The notes: generated by a model from the sequence alone, not told the origin. 62,132 bases of DNA from Pseudomonas guariconensis (GCF_024127895.1 NZ_JAMYBK010000024.1:1-62132), one strand, 5' to 3'. Numbered from the stretch's first letter, positions 42,106-51,736 are shown. Numbers and translations: made by a program.

Positions 42106-43623
42106 CTACACGGTCTTGGCGATACGGCTGGCCAGCAATGCCCAGCCCAGCAGCAGGGCACAGACGATCGCCAGCGGCCAGGAGCGCCATTGCAGGTACG
42201 GGGTGAGCTGCTGCATCGGCACCACCTCGCCGTACAGGATCGCCTGCTGGAACTGCGGGACCTGCGCGGTGATCCTGCCGAACGGGTCGATCAGTGCGGT
42301 GACGCCGTTGTTGGTGGCGCGGATCATCCAGCGGCCGGCCTCCAAGGCACGCATCTGGGCCATCTGCAGGTGCTGCAGGGGGCCGATCGACTTGCCGAAC
42401 CAGGTGTCGTTGCTGATGGTCAGCAGCAGGTCGCTGCGGGCCGCCAGGCTTGCCGCGAACTCGGGATAGACCACCTCGTAGCAGATGTAGGGTGCGATCT
42501 GGTAGCCCTTGGCATGCAACAGCGACTGGTTCGCAGGGCCACGGGCGAAGTCCGACATGGGCAGGTCGAAGAACTCGATCAGCCCACGCAGCATGTCCTG
42601 CAGGGGCACGTATTCGCCGAACGGCACCAGCTTCTGCTTGAGGTAGGTGCCGTCGCCTTCTCCGGCCACGGTGATGCCGTTGTAGTAGCGACGTTGCTGG
42701 TCCACCACTTCACGCACCGGCACGCCGGTGATCAGCGCCGAATGTCGCTTGGCGGCGAAGCCACCCATCATGCCGATATAGCCCTGGGCCTGATCCTTGA
42801 GCACCGGCACCGCGGTTTCTGGCCAGACCAGCAGGTCGACCGGCTTGGAGCTGAAGCTCATGTCGCGGTACAGGGCCAGTTGCGCATTGATGTGCGCCGG
42901 GTCCCACTTCAGGTCCTGCTCGACGTTGCCCTGCACGGCGGCGACCGTCAGCGGCTCGCCCGCAGGCTTGGTCCAGGCGTGGCCCTTGAGTGCCAGGCCG
43001 AGGATCCATGGGGCGACCAGCAGCACGCCGCCCACCGCCAGGAACGAAGGGCGGGCCCGCAGGCGATGCAGGTTGCACAGCAGTGCGGCGCTCAGCGCCA
43101 GGACGAAGGAAATCAGCCAGACACCGCCGAGCGGCGCCAGGCCCGCCAGCGGGCCGTCGAGCTGGCTGTAGCCGGCGTAGAGCCAGGGGAAACCGGTGAG
43201 GAACCAGCCGCGGAACGCCTCCTGCAACAGCCACAGGGCAGCGAAGCACAGGGCATCGGCCAGGGGCGCTTCGTTACGCCTCAGCCAGCGTGCCCACAGC
43301 CAGGCAGGCAGCGCGAAGAACCAGGCCAGGGCCGCGAAGAACGCCAGCAGCAGCAGCGTCGCCAGCGATGGCGAGGCGCCCCCGTAGGTGTTCATGCTGA
43401 CGTAGATCCACCAGGTGCCGGCGCCGTAGAGGCCGAAGCCGAAGCACCAGCCGCGCCACATGGCCTGGCGTGGGCTGAGCTCGCGCAGGCCGGCGTAGAA
43501 CAGGACGATGGACAGCAGGGCCAGCGGCCAGATATCGAACGGCGACAGGGCCAGCAGGGTGGAAGCGCCGGCCGCCATGGCCAGCAGGTTACCGGGCCAG
43601 CCGGGGCGGGTGATCCAGCGCAT
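42106..43623 (-). CDS. lnt: Apolipoprotein N-acyltransferase
   Basis: 505 residues. Lnt adds the third acyl chain to lipoproteins in the inner membrane. Several N-terminal membrane segments are followed by a nitrilase domain with the triad as Glu in LLVWPETAVP, Lys in LKQKLVPFGEY and Cys in YICYEVVYPE. Next to corC, 8 bp away, as is usual. Confidence 0.96.
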   Translation of the reverse strand: MRWITRPGWPGNLLAMAAGASTLLALSPFDIWPLALLSIVLFYAGLRELSPRQAMWRGWCFGFGLYGAGTWWIYVSMNTYGGASPSLATLLLLAFFAALAWFFALPAWLWARWLRRNEAPLADALCFAALWLLQEAFRGWFLTGFPWLYAGYSQLDGPLAGLAPLGGVWLISFVLALSAALLCNLHRLRARPSFLAVGGVLLVAPWILGLALKGHAWTKPAGEPLTVAAVQGNVEQDLKWDPAHINAQLALYRDMSFSSKPVDLLVWPETAVPVLKDQAQGYIGMMGGFAAKRHSALITGVPVREVVDQQRRYYNGITVAGEGDGTYLKQKLVPFGEYVPLQDMLRGLIEFFDLPMSDFARGPANQSLLHAKGYQIAPYICYEVVYPEFAASLAARSDLLLTISNDTWFGKSIGPLQHLQMAQMRALEAGRWMIRATNNGVTALIDPFGRITAQVPQFQQAILYGEVVPMQQLTPYLQWRSWPLAIVCALLLGWALLASRIAKTV

Positions 43624-43631
43624 GGTGTTCC

Positions 43632-44471
43632 TTAACGGGTGATCGGAGTCAAACGCAGCAAGTGTATCCGCCGGCTGTCGGCGTTGAGAATACGGAACTT
43701 GTACGAACCGATCTCGGTGGTCTCGTTGCGCTTGGGCAGGTGGCCGAAGGCGCTCATCACCAGGCCGCCGACCGTGTCGAACTCGTCGTCGGAGAACTCG
43801 CTGTCGAAGAACTCGTTGAAGTTCTCGATCGGGGTCAGGGCCTTGACCAGGAAATCACCGCTGGGCAGTGGCTTGATGTAGCTGTCTTCCTCGACGTCGT
43901 GCTCGTCCTCGATGTCGCCGACGATCTGCTCCAGCACGTCCTCGATGGTCACCAGGCCCGCCACGCCGCCGTATTCGTCGATGACCACGGCCATGTGGTT
44001 GTGGTTGGCGCGAAACTCGCGCAGCAGCACGTTCAGGCGCTTGGACTCGGGCACGAAGGTGGCCGGGCGGAGCAGGTCCTTGATGTTGAAGCTGTCGCCG
44101 TTCTCCTTGAGGATCAGCGGCAACAGGTCCTTGGCCAGGAGGATCCCGAGCACATCGTCGTGGCTCTCGCCGATCACCGGGTAGCGCGAGTGCGCGGCGT
44201 CGATCACCGCCGGCAGGAATTCGCGTGGCGATTGGCTGGCCTTGATGCTGATCATTTGCGAGCGCGGCACCATGATGTCGCGCACCTGCAGGTCGGCGAC
44301 CTGGATGGCGCCTTCGACGATGGTCAGCGCCTCGCTGTCGAGCAGCTTGTTCTGATGGGCTTCGCGCAGCAGCTCGAGGAGCTCCTGGCGGTTCTTCGGC
44401 TCATGGGCAAAAGCCTGGGTCAGTTTACCCAGCCAGGACTTCTGCCCGTTGCTCGATCGGTCTTCGCTCAT
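43632..44471 (-). CDS. corC: CorC/HlyC-family CBS-domain protein
   Basis: 279 residues. Two CBS domains (about 65-190: VRDIMVPRSQM, YPVIGESHDDVLGILLAKDLL and VIDEYGGVAGLVTIEDVLEQIVG) and a CorC_HlyC transporter-associated domain at the C-terminus. No DUF21 membrane domain, so it is the soluble type. Proposed roles are in magnesium/cobalt handling. It lies 5 bp after ybeY in the phoH-ybeY-corC-lnt operon. Confidence 0.94.
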   Translation of the reverse strand: MSEDRSSNGQKSWLGKLTQAFAHEPKNRQELLELLREAHQNKLLDSEALTIVEGAIQVADLQVRDIMVPRSQMISIKASQSPREFLPAVIDAAHSRYPVIGESHDDVLGILLAKDLLPLILKENGDSFNIKDLLRPATFVPESKRLNVLLREFRANHNHMAVVIDEYGGVAGLVTIEDVLEQIVGDIEDEHDVEEDSYIKPLPSGDFLVKALTPIENFNEFFDSEFSDDEFDTVGGLVMSAFGHLPKRNETTEIGSYKFRILNADSRRIHLLRLTPITR

Positions 44472-44476
44472 GGCGG

Positions 44477-44965
44477 TTACTCGTGATCCTTGCAGATATC
44501 GGTAGGAGTGACTTCGTCATCGGCGTACGGGTCCGGGTGACCCAGTTCCGCCAGCAATGTTCGTTCCAGCGCTTCCATTTCCTCGGCCTCGTCGTCCTCG
44601 ATGTGGTCGTAGCCGAGCAGGTGCAGGCAACCGTGGATGACCAGGTGCGCCCAGTGCGCCTCGAGGGCCTTGCCCTGTTCGGCAGCCTCGCGTTCGACCA
44701 CCGGTACGCAGATGACCAGGTCACCCAGCAGGGGAATGTCGAGCAGCTCGTCGGGGACGTCGGCGGGGAACGACAGCACGTTGGTCGCGTAGTCCTTGTG
44801 CCGGTAGGTGTGGTTCAGCTCGCGGCCCTCGGCCTCGTCGACCAGGCGGATGGTCATTTCCGAGTCGGCGCTGCGCTGGCGCAGCGCCAGCTCGCACCAG
44901 CGACGGAAAGCGGCGTCATCGGGGGCAGCGGCGTCCGTGGCCCGTTGCAGGTCGAGTTCAAGCAT
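44477..44965 (-). CDS. ybeY: Endoribonuclease YbeY
   Basis: 162 residues. Zinc-dependent RNase for 16S rRNA 3' maturation and 70S quality control. The metal motif H-G-x2-H-L-x-G-Y-D-H is present as HGCLHLLGYDH. The start at 44965 overlaps the end of the phoH-like gene by 8 bp. Confidence 0.96.
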   Translation of the reverse strand: MLELDLQRATDAAAPDDAAFRRWCELALRQRSADSEMTIRLVDEAEGRELNHTYRHKDYATNVLSFPADVPDELLDIPLLGDLVICVPVVEREAAEQGKALEAHWAHLVIHGCLHLLGYDHIEDDEAEEMEALERTLLAELGHPDPYADDEVTPTDICKDHE

Positions 44966-45956
44966 CGCTGGCGGGTGCCTCGGGCTTGGCCTGGCGGGCG
45001 TCGAAGCGGTCGTAGGCCTCGACGATGCGTTGCACCAGCGGGTGACGGACCACGTCCTTGGGCTGGAAGTGGGTGAAGCTGATGCCCGGTACGTCCTTGA
45101 GCACCTCGATCACATGGGCCAGGCCCGACTTGGTGCCGCGCGGCAGGTCGACCTGGGTGATGTCGCCGGTGATCACCGCGGTCGAGCCGAAGCCGATGCG
45201 GGTGAGGAACATCTTCATCTGCTCGAGCGTGGTGTTCTGGCTCTCGTCGAGGATGATGAAGCTGTTGTTCAGGGTGCGGCCGCGCATGTAGGCCAGCGGG
45301 GCGATCTCGATCACCTGGCGCTCGATCAGCTTGGCCACGTGCTCGAAGCCGAGCATCTCGTAGAGCGCGTCGTAGAGCGGACGCAGGTACGGGTCGATCT
45401 TCTGGGCCAGGTCGCCGGGCAGGAAGCCCAGCTTCTCGCCGGCCTCGACCGCCGGGCGCACCAGCAGGATACGCCGTACCTGTTCGCGCTCCAGGGCATC
45501 GACGGCGCAAGCCACGGCCAGGTAGGTCTTGCCGGTACCGGCCGGGCCGATGCCGAAGTTGATGTCGTTGGCCAGGATTTCCTTGACGTAGCGTTGCTGG
45601 TTGACGCCGCGCGGGCGGATGTTGCCCTTGCGCGTGCGCAGCGACACGCTGACTTCGTTGACGGCCGGGTTGTCGATGTTTTCCACGGTCGATTCCTGCA
45701 GGTACAGGTGGACCGTTTCCGGCGACAGCTCGCTGCCCTTGGTCTCGCGGTAGAGACGGCGCAGCAGTTGTTCCGCGGCAGAGGTGGTCTTGGGGTCGCC
45801 GATCAGTTCGAATTGGTTGCCGCGGTTGCGGATCTCGATGGCCAGGCGTTGTTCGATCAGGCGCAGGTGCTCGTCGAACTGGCCGCACAGGTTGGCGAAA
45901 CGGTGGGCCTCGAAGGGTTCGAGGATGAAGCGATGGGGTTGTATGGGTGCGTTCAA
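44958..45956 (-). CDS. ybeZ: PhoH-like ATPase (YbeZ)
   Basis: 332 residues. Walker A GPAGTGKTYLAVA, Walker B-type FIILDESQNTT and a PhoH domain filling the C-terminal two-thirds. Homologues interact with YbeY, and an RNA helicase-like role has been proposed. First gene of the ybeZ-ybeY-corC-lnt operon. Confidence 0.94.
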   Translation of the reverse strand: MNAPIQPHRFILEPFEAHRFANLCGQFDEHLRLIEQRLAIEIRNRGNQFELIGDPKTTSAAEQLLRRLYRETKGSELSPETVHLYLQESTVENIDNPAVNEVSVSLRTRKGNIRPRGVNQQRYVKEILANDINFGIGPAGTGKTYLAVACAVDALEREQVRRILLVRPAVEAGEKLGFLPGDLAQKIDPYLRPLYDALYEMLGFEHVAKLIERQVIEIAPLAYMRGRTLNNSFIILDESQNTTLEQMKMFLTRIGFGSTAVITGDITQVDLPRGTKSGLAHVIEVLKDVPGISFTHFQPKDVVRHPLVQRIVEAYDRFDARQAKPEAPASDA

Positions 45957-46059
45957 GGTCGTTTTTAGCCGCTCGACGGCAATGGATGTGAACTCAAGAA
46001 TAACCCTTGAATGCCAGTGGCGAAAGCACTGAAACGATCAAGGGTCGTTGCTGGGGGCA

Positions 46060-46190
46060 TGGCCCGGGGGCGCTTCGTGGCCCATCGCCAGCAAGCCGGC
46101 TTACCATTGAGACCGAGCCGCTCTCGAGATCGGCGCAGAACCCTGTGGGAGCCGGCTTGTCGGCGATGGGCTGCAAAGCAACCCCCCAGG
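46060..46190. repeat. Inverted REP pair
   Basis: GGGGGCGCTTCGTGGCCCAT CGCCAGCAAGCCGGC and, inverted, TGTGGGAGCCGGCTTGTCGG CGATGGGCTGCAAAG, between ybeZ and miaB. Confidence 0.75.
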
Positions 46191-46196
46191 CGCGAA

Positions 46197-47525
46197 TCAA
46201 TGAATCAGCGCCCCGATCAGCGAGTGCGGGCGGGCTTCCTCGATGCGCACGTCCACCAGTTGGCCGATCAGCAGGGGATTATCGCTGCGGAAGTTGACGA
46301 TTCGGTTGTTCTCGGTGCGCCCCTGCAACTGCCCCGGGTCGCGCTTGGAGAAGTCAGTGACCAGGATGCGCTGGACACTGCCCACCATGCGCCGGCTGAT
46401 CTCGAAGCCCTGCTGGTCGATGCGGTGCTGCAGCAACTGCAGGCGCTGCTTCTTCAGCTCTTCCGGCGTGTCGTCCGGCAGGTCGGCGGCCGGTGTGCCT
46501 GGGCGCGGGCTGTAGACGAAGGAGTAGGAGAAGTCGAAACCGACCTCGGCGACCAGCTTCATGGTCTGCTCGAAGTCCTTTTCGGTCTCGCCGGGGAAGC
46601 CGACGATGAAGTCGGAGCTGATGCAGATGTCCGGTACCGCGGCCTTGAGCTTGCGCAGCTTGGACTTGTACTCGAGGATCGTGTGGTTGCGCTTCATGGC
46701 TGCCAGCACCCGATCGGAGCCGGCCTGCACCGGCAGGTGCAGGTGCTTGACCAACTGCGGCACTTCGGCGTGCGCCTGGATCAGGCTGTCGGAGAATTCC
46801 AGCGGGTGCGAGGTGGTGTAGCGGATCCGCTCGATGCCATCGACCGCCGCCACCGTGCGGATCAGCTCGGCGAGGTCGGCCAGGCGGCCGTCGTGGGTCT
46901 GGCCGCGGTAGCCGTTGACGTTCTGTCCCAGCAGGGTGATCTCGCGCACGCCGTTCTCGGCCAGGTGGATGACTTCGGCCAGTACGTCGTCGAACGGCCG
47001 GCTGACCTCGGTGCCACGGGTGTAGGGCACCACGCAGAAGGTGCAGTACTTGCTGCAGCCTTCCATGACCGAGACGAAGGCGGTCGGGCCGTCGATGCGC
47101 GGCTCGGGCAGGTGGTCGAACTTCTCGATCTCCGGGAACGACACGTCGACCTGCGGCTGGCGGGTGCTGCGCGCGGCGTCGATCATTTCCGGCAAGCGGT
47201 GCAGGGTCTGCGGGCCGAAGACCACGTCGACATAGGGCGCGCGCTTGCGGATCGCCTCGCCCTCCTGGCTGGCCACGCAACCGCCGACGGCGATGACCAT
47301 CTCCGGGTTGCGGTCCTTCAGCTCGCGCCAGCGGCCCAGCTTGGAATACACCCGGTCCTGGGCGCGCTCGCGGATCGAGCAGGTGTTGAGCAGGATGACA
47401 TCGGCATCCTCGGCGTGCTCGGTGACCTCAAGGGCCTGGTGTTCGCCCAGCAGGTCGACCATGCGCGAGCTGTCGTACTCGTTCATCTGGCAACCGTGGG
47501 TTTCTATGTAGAGCTTCCGGGTCAT
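46197..47525 (-). CDS. miaB: tRNA-2-methylthio-N6-dimethylallyladenosine synthase
   Basis: 442 residues. Radical-SAM methylthiotransferase that modifies A37 of tRNAs reading UNN codons. N-terminal UPF0004 domain (YIETHGCQMNEYDS), radical-SAM Cys triad in GCSKYCTFCVVPYTRG, and a C-terminal TRAM domain. Single gene, divergent from the DUF1820 gene. Confidence 0.97.
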   Translation of the reverse strand: MTRKLYIETHGCQMNEYDSSRMVDLLGEHQALEVTEHAEDADVILLNTCSIRERAQDRVYSKLGRWRELKDRNPEMVIAVGGCVASQEGEAIRKRAPYVDVVFGPQTLHRLPEMIDAARSTRQPQVDVSFPEIEKFDHLPEPRIDGPTAFVSVMEGCSKYCTFCVVPYTRGTEVSRPFDDVLAEVIHLAENGVREITLLGQNVNGYRGQTHDGRLADLAELIRTVAAVDGIERIRYTTSHPLEFSDSLIQAHAEVPQLVKHLHLPVQAGSDRVLAAMKRNHTILEYKSKLRKLKAAVPDICISSDFIVGFPGETEKDFEQTMKLVAEVGFDFSYSFVYSPRPGTPAADLPDDTPEELKKQRLQLLQHRIDQQGFEISRRMVGSVQRILVTDFSKRDPGQLQGRTENNRIVNFRSDNPLLIGQLVDVRIEEARPHSLIGALIH

Positions 47526-47604
47526 GGCGAATCATCTGCTGCTGGTGCTGTGGACCGCGCATTATAAAGGTGGATCCCTGCACTTCCTAGGGTCGGCGGT
47601 CTGC

Positions 47605-47610
47605 TATGAT
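47605..47610 (+). promoter_or_regulatory. -10 element of the DUF1820 gene
   Basis: TATGAT about 38 bp upstream of the start codon, in the gap divergent from miaB. Confidence 0.45.
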
Positions 47611-47647
47611 GCGGCCCTTTTTATCCAACCATGTCAATCCGTCGATC

Positions 47648-47974
47648 ATGAGCAAACGCGAACCTGCTATCTACAAAGTGATCTTCCTGAATCAGGGCCA
47701 GGTGTTCGAGATGTACGCCAAGCAGATCTACCAGAGCGACCTGTGGGGTTTTCTCGAGATCGAGGAGTTCGTCTTCGGCGAACGCACCCAAGTGGTGGTC
47801 GACCCCAGCGAGGAAAAGCTCAAGGCCCAGTTCGAGGGCGTGATCCGCAGCTTCGTGCCGATGCATTCGATCGTGCGCATCGACGAGGTGGAGCGTCTGG
47901 GTACGGCGAAAATCAGCGAGGCCAAGGGCGGCGGCAACGTGATGCCGTTCCCCATGCCGATGCCGGAGAAGTGA
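47648..47974 (+). CDS. DUF1820-family protein
   Basis: 108 residues: IYKVIFLNQGQVFEMYAKQI at the start and IRSFVPMHSIVRIDEVE in the middle. This small cytoplasmic family is common in gamma-proteobacteria. The function is unknown; the C-terminal PFPMPMPEK tail is Pro/Met-rich. Start ATG 47648. Confidence 0.88.
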   Translation: MSKREPAIYKVIFLNQGQVFEMYAKQIYQSDLWGFLEIEEFVFGERTQVVVDPSEEKLKAQFEGVIRSFVPMHSIVRIDEVERLGTAKISEAKGGGNVMPFPMPMPEK

Positions 47975-47983
47975 GGCGGCCCC

Positions 47984-48532
47984 TCAGGGCAGGGGGGAGA
48001 AGGGCGTGCGGCCTTCGGCGTTCTGCAGTTCGAGCAGGTAGCGACGGAAGATCTGGCCGAGTACCTGGGTGGCGTGCTCCAGTTCGTCGCGGGGCATCTG
48101 CTCGGTGACTTCGTCGGCCAGGTCCAGGGCCTCCTCGTCGCCATTGACCGCCGCCATCTTCAGCAGGATATAGGCCTGGACATTGTTGGCGGGGACCCCT
48201 TCGCCACGGAAGAACATGGCGCCCAGGCGGTACTGGGCCTGGGCATGGCCTTGCAGCGAGGCTTTCTCGAACCAGTTGAGCGCCTTGTTCAGGTCCCGGG
48301 GCGCCTGGGTGCTGTAGTAGAACTCGCCCAGTTCGTATTGCGCCTGGGCATCCCCCGTCTCCGCCGTCTGCTCGCAGGCCTTCAGGGCGTTCTCCAGGTC
48401 CTCTGGCTGGGTATTGAGGGTGCAGCGCCCCGTTGCTGGAATGAGCAACGAGTTGCCGCCCTCCGCCAGGGCCAGCAGGGGTTGGAGAAGCAGCAGGCAG
48501 CCCAGGGTCAGGGCGCGGCCGGTGCGGTTCAT
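47984..48532 (-). CDS. Sel1/TPR-repeat periplasmic protein
   Basis: 182 residues from ATG 48532. A signal peptide (LTLGCLLLLQPLLALA) ends at about residue 25. Two to three Sel1-like repeats follow (AQAQYELGEFYYS, AQAQYRLGAMFFRGEGVP and a third weaker unit). Such proteins are scaffolds for protein contacts; the partner is unknown. Convergent with the DUF1820 gene, 9 bp apart. Confidence 0.85.
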   Translation of the reverse strand: MNRTGRALTLGCLLLLQPLLALAEGGNSLLIPATGRCTLNTQPEDLENALKACEQTAETGDAQAQYELGEFYYSTQAPRDLNKALNWFEKASLQGHAQAQYRLGAMFFRGEGVPANNVQAYILLKMAAVNGDEEALDLADEVTEQMPRDELEHATQVLGQIFRRYLLELQNAEGRTPFSPLP

Positions 48533-48684
48533 GGGGATCGACTTACCTCTGCAAAGCTGCGGCCAATGTCTCTGGTGGCACATTATGGGATAAGCAGCGC
48601 CAACCTTACAAAGTTTTACTCGATTTTCTACACAGGGTGCGTCGCTGTGGCGCAAACCTCGACAGTGTGACGGTGTTCACATTG

Positions 48685-48715
48685 TCTGTAGGAGCGGGCA
48701 ATCCGCTCCTACAGA
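48685..48715. terminator. Perfect 13-bp hairpin upstream of the hemL 3' end
   Basis: TCTGTAGGAGCGG-gcaat-CCGCTCCTACAGA, a REP-related palindrome 12 bp beyond the hemL stop codon. It may end or stabilise the hemL transcript; no T-tract follows. Confidence 0.5.
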
Positions 48716-48727
48716 TGCTCATACACC

Positions 48728-50011
48728 TTATTTCAAGGCAGCGAAGGCGCGCTCGGCGGCGTCCAGGGTGATCTTCAGCTCGGCCTCGCCGTGGGCGATG
48801 GAGGTGAAGCCGGCCTCGAACGCGCTCGGGGCCAGGTACACGCCACCGTCGAGCATCAGGTGGAAGAAGCGCTTGAAGCGTTCCACGTCGCTGGCCATCA
48901 CATCGTCGAAGGTGACGATGTCGTCGGCGCCGCTGAAGTACAGGCCGAACATGGCGCCGGCCTGGGTGGTGACGAACGGGATACCGGCAGCATCGGCACG
49001 TTGCTGCAGGCCGTCGAGCATGCGGCTAGTGAAGGCGCTCAGCTCATCGTGGAAGCCCGGGCGGCTGATCAGCTTGAGGGTGGTCAGGCCAGCGGCCATG
49101 GCCAGCGGGTTGCCCGACAGCGTGCCGGCCTGGTAGACCGGGCCGAGCGGGGCGATGCATTCCATGATTTCGCGCTTGCCACCGAAGCAGCCGACCGGCA
49201 TGCCGCCACCGACGATCTTGCCGAAGGTCGACAGGTCTGGCTTGATGCCGTAATGGCCCTGGGCACCGCAGAGGGATACGCGAAAGCCAGTCATCACTTC
49301 GTCGAAGATCAGCACCACGCCGTGCTTGTCGCACTGCTCGCGCAGGCCTTCGAGGAAGCCTGGGGCCGGTGGTACGCAGTTCATGTTGCCAGCCACCGGC
49401 TCGACGATGATGCAGGCGACGGTCTGGCCGACCTCGGCGAGGGTCTTCTCGACCGCGGTGATGTCGTTGAACGGCAGGGTCAGGGTGTGCTTGGCGAAGT
49501 CAGCCGGCACGCCGGCCGAGCTCGGTACGCCCTGGGTCAGCAGGCCAGAGCCGGCCTTGACCAGCAGGCTGTCGGAGTGGCCGTGGTAGCAGCCTTCGAA
49601 CTTGATGATCGCGTCGCGGCCGGTGTAGCCGCGAGCCAGGCGGATGGCGCTCATGGTCGCCTCGGTGCCGGAGCTGACCATGCGCACCATCTCCATGGAC
49701 GGCACGATCGAGCAGACCAGGTCGGCCATCTCGGTTTCCATGGCGGTCGGTGCGCCGTACGACAGGCCGTGCTCCAGTTGCTTGCGCACCGAGTCCAGCA
49801 CGTCCGGGTGGCTGTGGCCGAGGATCATCGGGCCCCAGGAGCCGACGTAGTCGACGTAGCGCTTGTCGTCTTCGTCGATGACGTAGGCACCCTCGGCGTG
49901 CTTGAAGAACAACGGCGTGCCGCCGACGCTGCGGAAGGCGCGGACCGGCGAGTTCACGCCGCCTGGGATGTGCTTCTGGGCTTGGGCGAACAGGGATTCG
50001 GAACGGGACAT
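48728..50011 (-). CDS. hemL: Glutamate-1-semialdehyde 2,1-aminomutase
   Basis: 427 residues from ATG 50011. A PLP enzyme making 5-aminolevulinate for heme, siroheme and B12. PLP Lys in STFGKIVGGGMPVG, GTEATMSAIRLARG and FDEVMTGFR are seen. The B12 route also serves EutBC. Followed from upstream by thiE, 16 bp away. Confidence 0.97.
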   Translation of the reverse strand: MSRSESLFAQAQKHIPGGVNSPVRAFRSVGGTPLFFKHAEGAYVIDEDDKRYVDYVGSWGPMILGHSHPDVLDSVRKQLEHGLSYGAPTAMETEMADLVCSIVPSMEMVRMVSSGTEATMSAIRLARGYTGRDAIIKFEGCYHGHSDSLLVKAGSGLLTQGVPSSAGVPADFAKHTLTLPFNDITAVEKTLAEVGQTVACIIVEPVAGNMNCVPPAPGFLEGLREQCDKHGVVLIFDEVMTGFRVSLCGAQGHYGIKPDLSTFGKIVGGGMPVGCFGGKREIMECIAPLGPVYQAGTLSGNPLAMAAGLTTLKLISRPGFHDELSAFTSRMLDGLQQRADAAGIPFVTTQAGAMFGLYFSGADDIVTFDDVMASDVERFKRFFHLMLDGGVYLAPSAFEAGFTSIAHGEAELKITLDAAERAFAALK

Positions 50012-50027
50012 GGGGTTTTCTCTCGAA

Positions 50028-50651
50028 TCAGGAAGCGAACAGGGCGTTGAAGGCGCGGGCGCGGCGGGTGACTTCCTGCGCGCTGTCGGCACCGAACAGG
50101 CCATGGATCACCGCCAGCAGGTCGGCACCTTGGGCGACCAGCGGGGCGGCATTGTCGAGGGTGATGCCGCCGATCACGGCGATCGGCAGCTTAACGCGGG
50201 CGCGGGCCTGGCCCAGCAGGTCGAGGCTGGCGGCCGGTGCGCCGGGCTTGGTCACGGAATTGAAGAAGCGGCCGAAGGCCACGTAGCTGGCGCCCTCGGC
50301 GGCGGCCTGCTCGGCCAGCTCGAGCTGGGCGTGGCAGGTGGAGCCGATGATCGCGTGGTGTCCGAGCAGCGCACGGGCTGGGGTCAGCGGGCCGTCGGTC
50401 TGGCCCAGGTGCACGCCGACGCCCAGGCGTGCGGCCAGTTCGGCGTCGTCATTGATGATCAGGGCGGTGCCGTAGCGCTCGCAGAGCTTCAGCAGCGCCT
50501 CAGCCTCGCGCAGGCGGCGCGCCGCATCGTCGCTCTTGTCGCGGTACTGCAACAGGCATACGCCGCCTTCCAGGGCGGCCTCGACATGGGACAGGAAGCG
50601 ACCGGCGAGTAACTGGCTGTCGGTGATCGCGTACAAACCGCGTAACTTCAT
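50028..50651 (-). CDS. thiE: Thiamine-phosphate synthase
   Basis: 207 residues from ATG 50651. Joins the thiazole and pyrimidine phosphates. Motifs: LQYRDKSDD, INDDAELA, GVHLGQTDG, FGRFFNSVTKPGA and AVIGGI. An upstream frame extension overlaps thiD and is not used. No TPP riboswitch is visible upstream. Confidence 0.95.
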   Translation of the reverse strand: MKLRGLYAITDSQLLAGRFLSHVEAALEGGVCLLQYRDKSDDAARRLREAEALLKLCERYGTALIINDDAELAARLGVGVHLGQTDGPLTPARALLGHHAIIGSTCHAQLELAEQAAAEGASYVAFGRFFNSVTKPGAPAASLDLLGQARARVKLPIAVIGGITLDNAAPLVAQGADLLAVIHGLFGADSAQEVTRRARAFNALFAS

Positions 50652-50673
50652 CTGAAAGCCTCGCATGCAGGGA

Positions 50674-51471
50674 TCAGGAGCAGAAGTCCAGGGGCAGCCG
50701 GCGCGGCACGAACTGGCCCTTGCCCAGCTGCTCGGCGTCGCGCAGGGTGCGCCAGGTGTAGTCCAGGGCGCTGCGCACGGCGCTTTGCAACTGCTCGCCG
50801 AGCGCCAGGCGGCCGGCCAGGGCGCTGGCCAGGGTGCAGCCCGAGCCGTGGTAGCTGCCCGGCAGGCGCTGGCAGGTCCAGGTGTCGCGCCGGCCGTCAC
50901 GGGTATAGAGGCGATTGTGGATTTCCTCTTCTTCGCCGTGACCGCCGGTAATCAACAGATGCCTGCAGAACGGCAGAAGTTTCTCCGCACATTCGTCGGC
51001 CGTGCCTTCGGGCAGCTCGGCGAGGATGCGCGCCTCCGGCAGGTTCGGTGTGGCGATGGTGGCCAGCGGCAGCAGACGTTCACGCAGGGCATAGCCGACC
51101 TCGTCCTTGCCCAGGCGGCCACCGCCGCCGGCACGCAGGACCGGATCGCAGACCAACGGCAGGTGCGGGTGGGCAGCCAGCAGCTCGGCGACGGTATCGA
51201 CCATCTCGGTCGAGCCGAGCATGCCGAGCTTGACCGCTGCCACGTTGGAGTCGGCCAGCACGGCATTGGCCTGGGCCAGCACCCACTCGCGGTCGAGCAC
51301 GCGGAAGTCGGAAACATTGACGGTATCCTGGACGGTCAGGGCGGTCACCGCGGGTGCGGCGTGACAGCCTTGGGCGATCAGGGCTTCGATATCTGCCTGC
51401 AGGCCGGCACCGCCACTGGGGTCGTGGCCGGAGAGACAGAGGACAACGGGGCGGGAGCTGTAGGTATTCAT
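50674..51471 (-). CDS. thiD: Hydroxymethylpyrimidine (phosphate) kinase
   Basis: 265 residues from ATG 51471 (MNTYSSRPV). Phosphorylates HMP twice for thiamine synthesis. Signatures: LSGHDPSGGAGLQADIEA, KLGMLGS, LITGGHGEEE and GSYHGSGCTLASALA with the ribokinase-type Asp replaced by Cys, as is normal in ThiD. First gene of thiD-thiE-hemL, divergent from the sensor kinase. Confidence 0.95.
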   Translation of the reverse strand: MNTYSSRPVVLCLSGHDPSGGAGLQADIEALIAQGCHAAPAVTALTVQDTVNVSDFRVLDREWVLAQANAVLADSNVAAVKLGMLGSTEMVDTVAELLAAHPHLPLVCDPVLRAGGGGRLGKDEVGYALRERLLPLATIATPNLPEARILAELPEGTADECAEKLLPFCRHLLITGGHGEEEEIHNRLYTRDGRRDTWTCQRLPGSYHGSGCTLASALAGRLALGEQLQSAVRSALDYTWRTLRDAEQLGKGQFVPRRLPLDFCS

Positions 51472-51736
51472 GGTCGGCGAGCTTACCACCAAACCTGTTT
51501 GGGCGGATTGCCTGGCGAGTGGGGTCGGCTGATCGATCGGTCCGCTTTCGTCTTTGTGTGCCTCTGTAAGCATTGATTTAGACGGCTTCTTCTAAATTTT
51601 CAGATGGCTGCTGGCCATGTCGAAAAGCTATGCTAGAGTGCTCGGATAACTCGATGAACGGGCTTTGTCGGAACTCGTCGTCTCAAAGGGATGGGAGGCC
51701 ACCGCGACGCGACCGGACACGCCATGCTGGGGCTGT

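Noticed and set aside
50651..50680. TPP riboswitch before thiE
   Set aside because: Only 22 bp separate thiD and thiE, and no CTGAGA-type THI box is seen upstream of thiD either.
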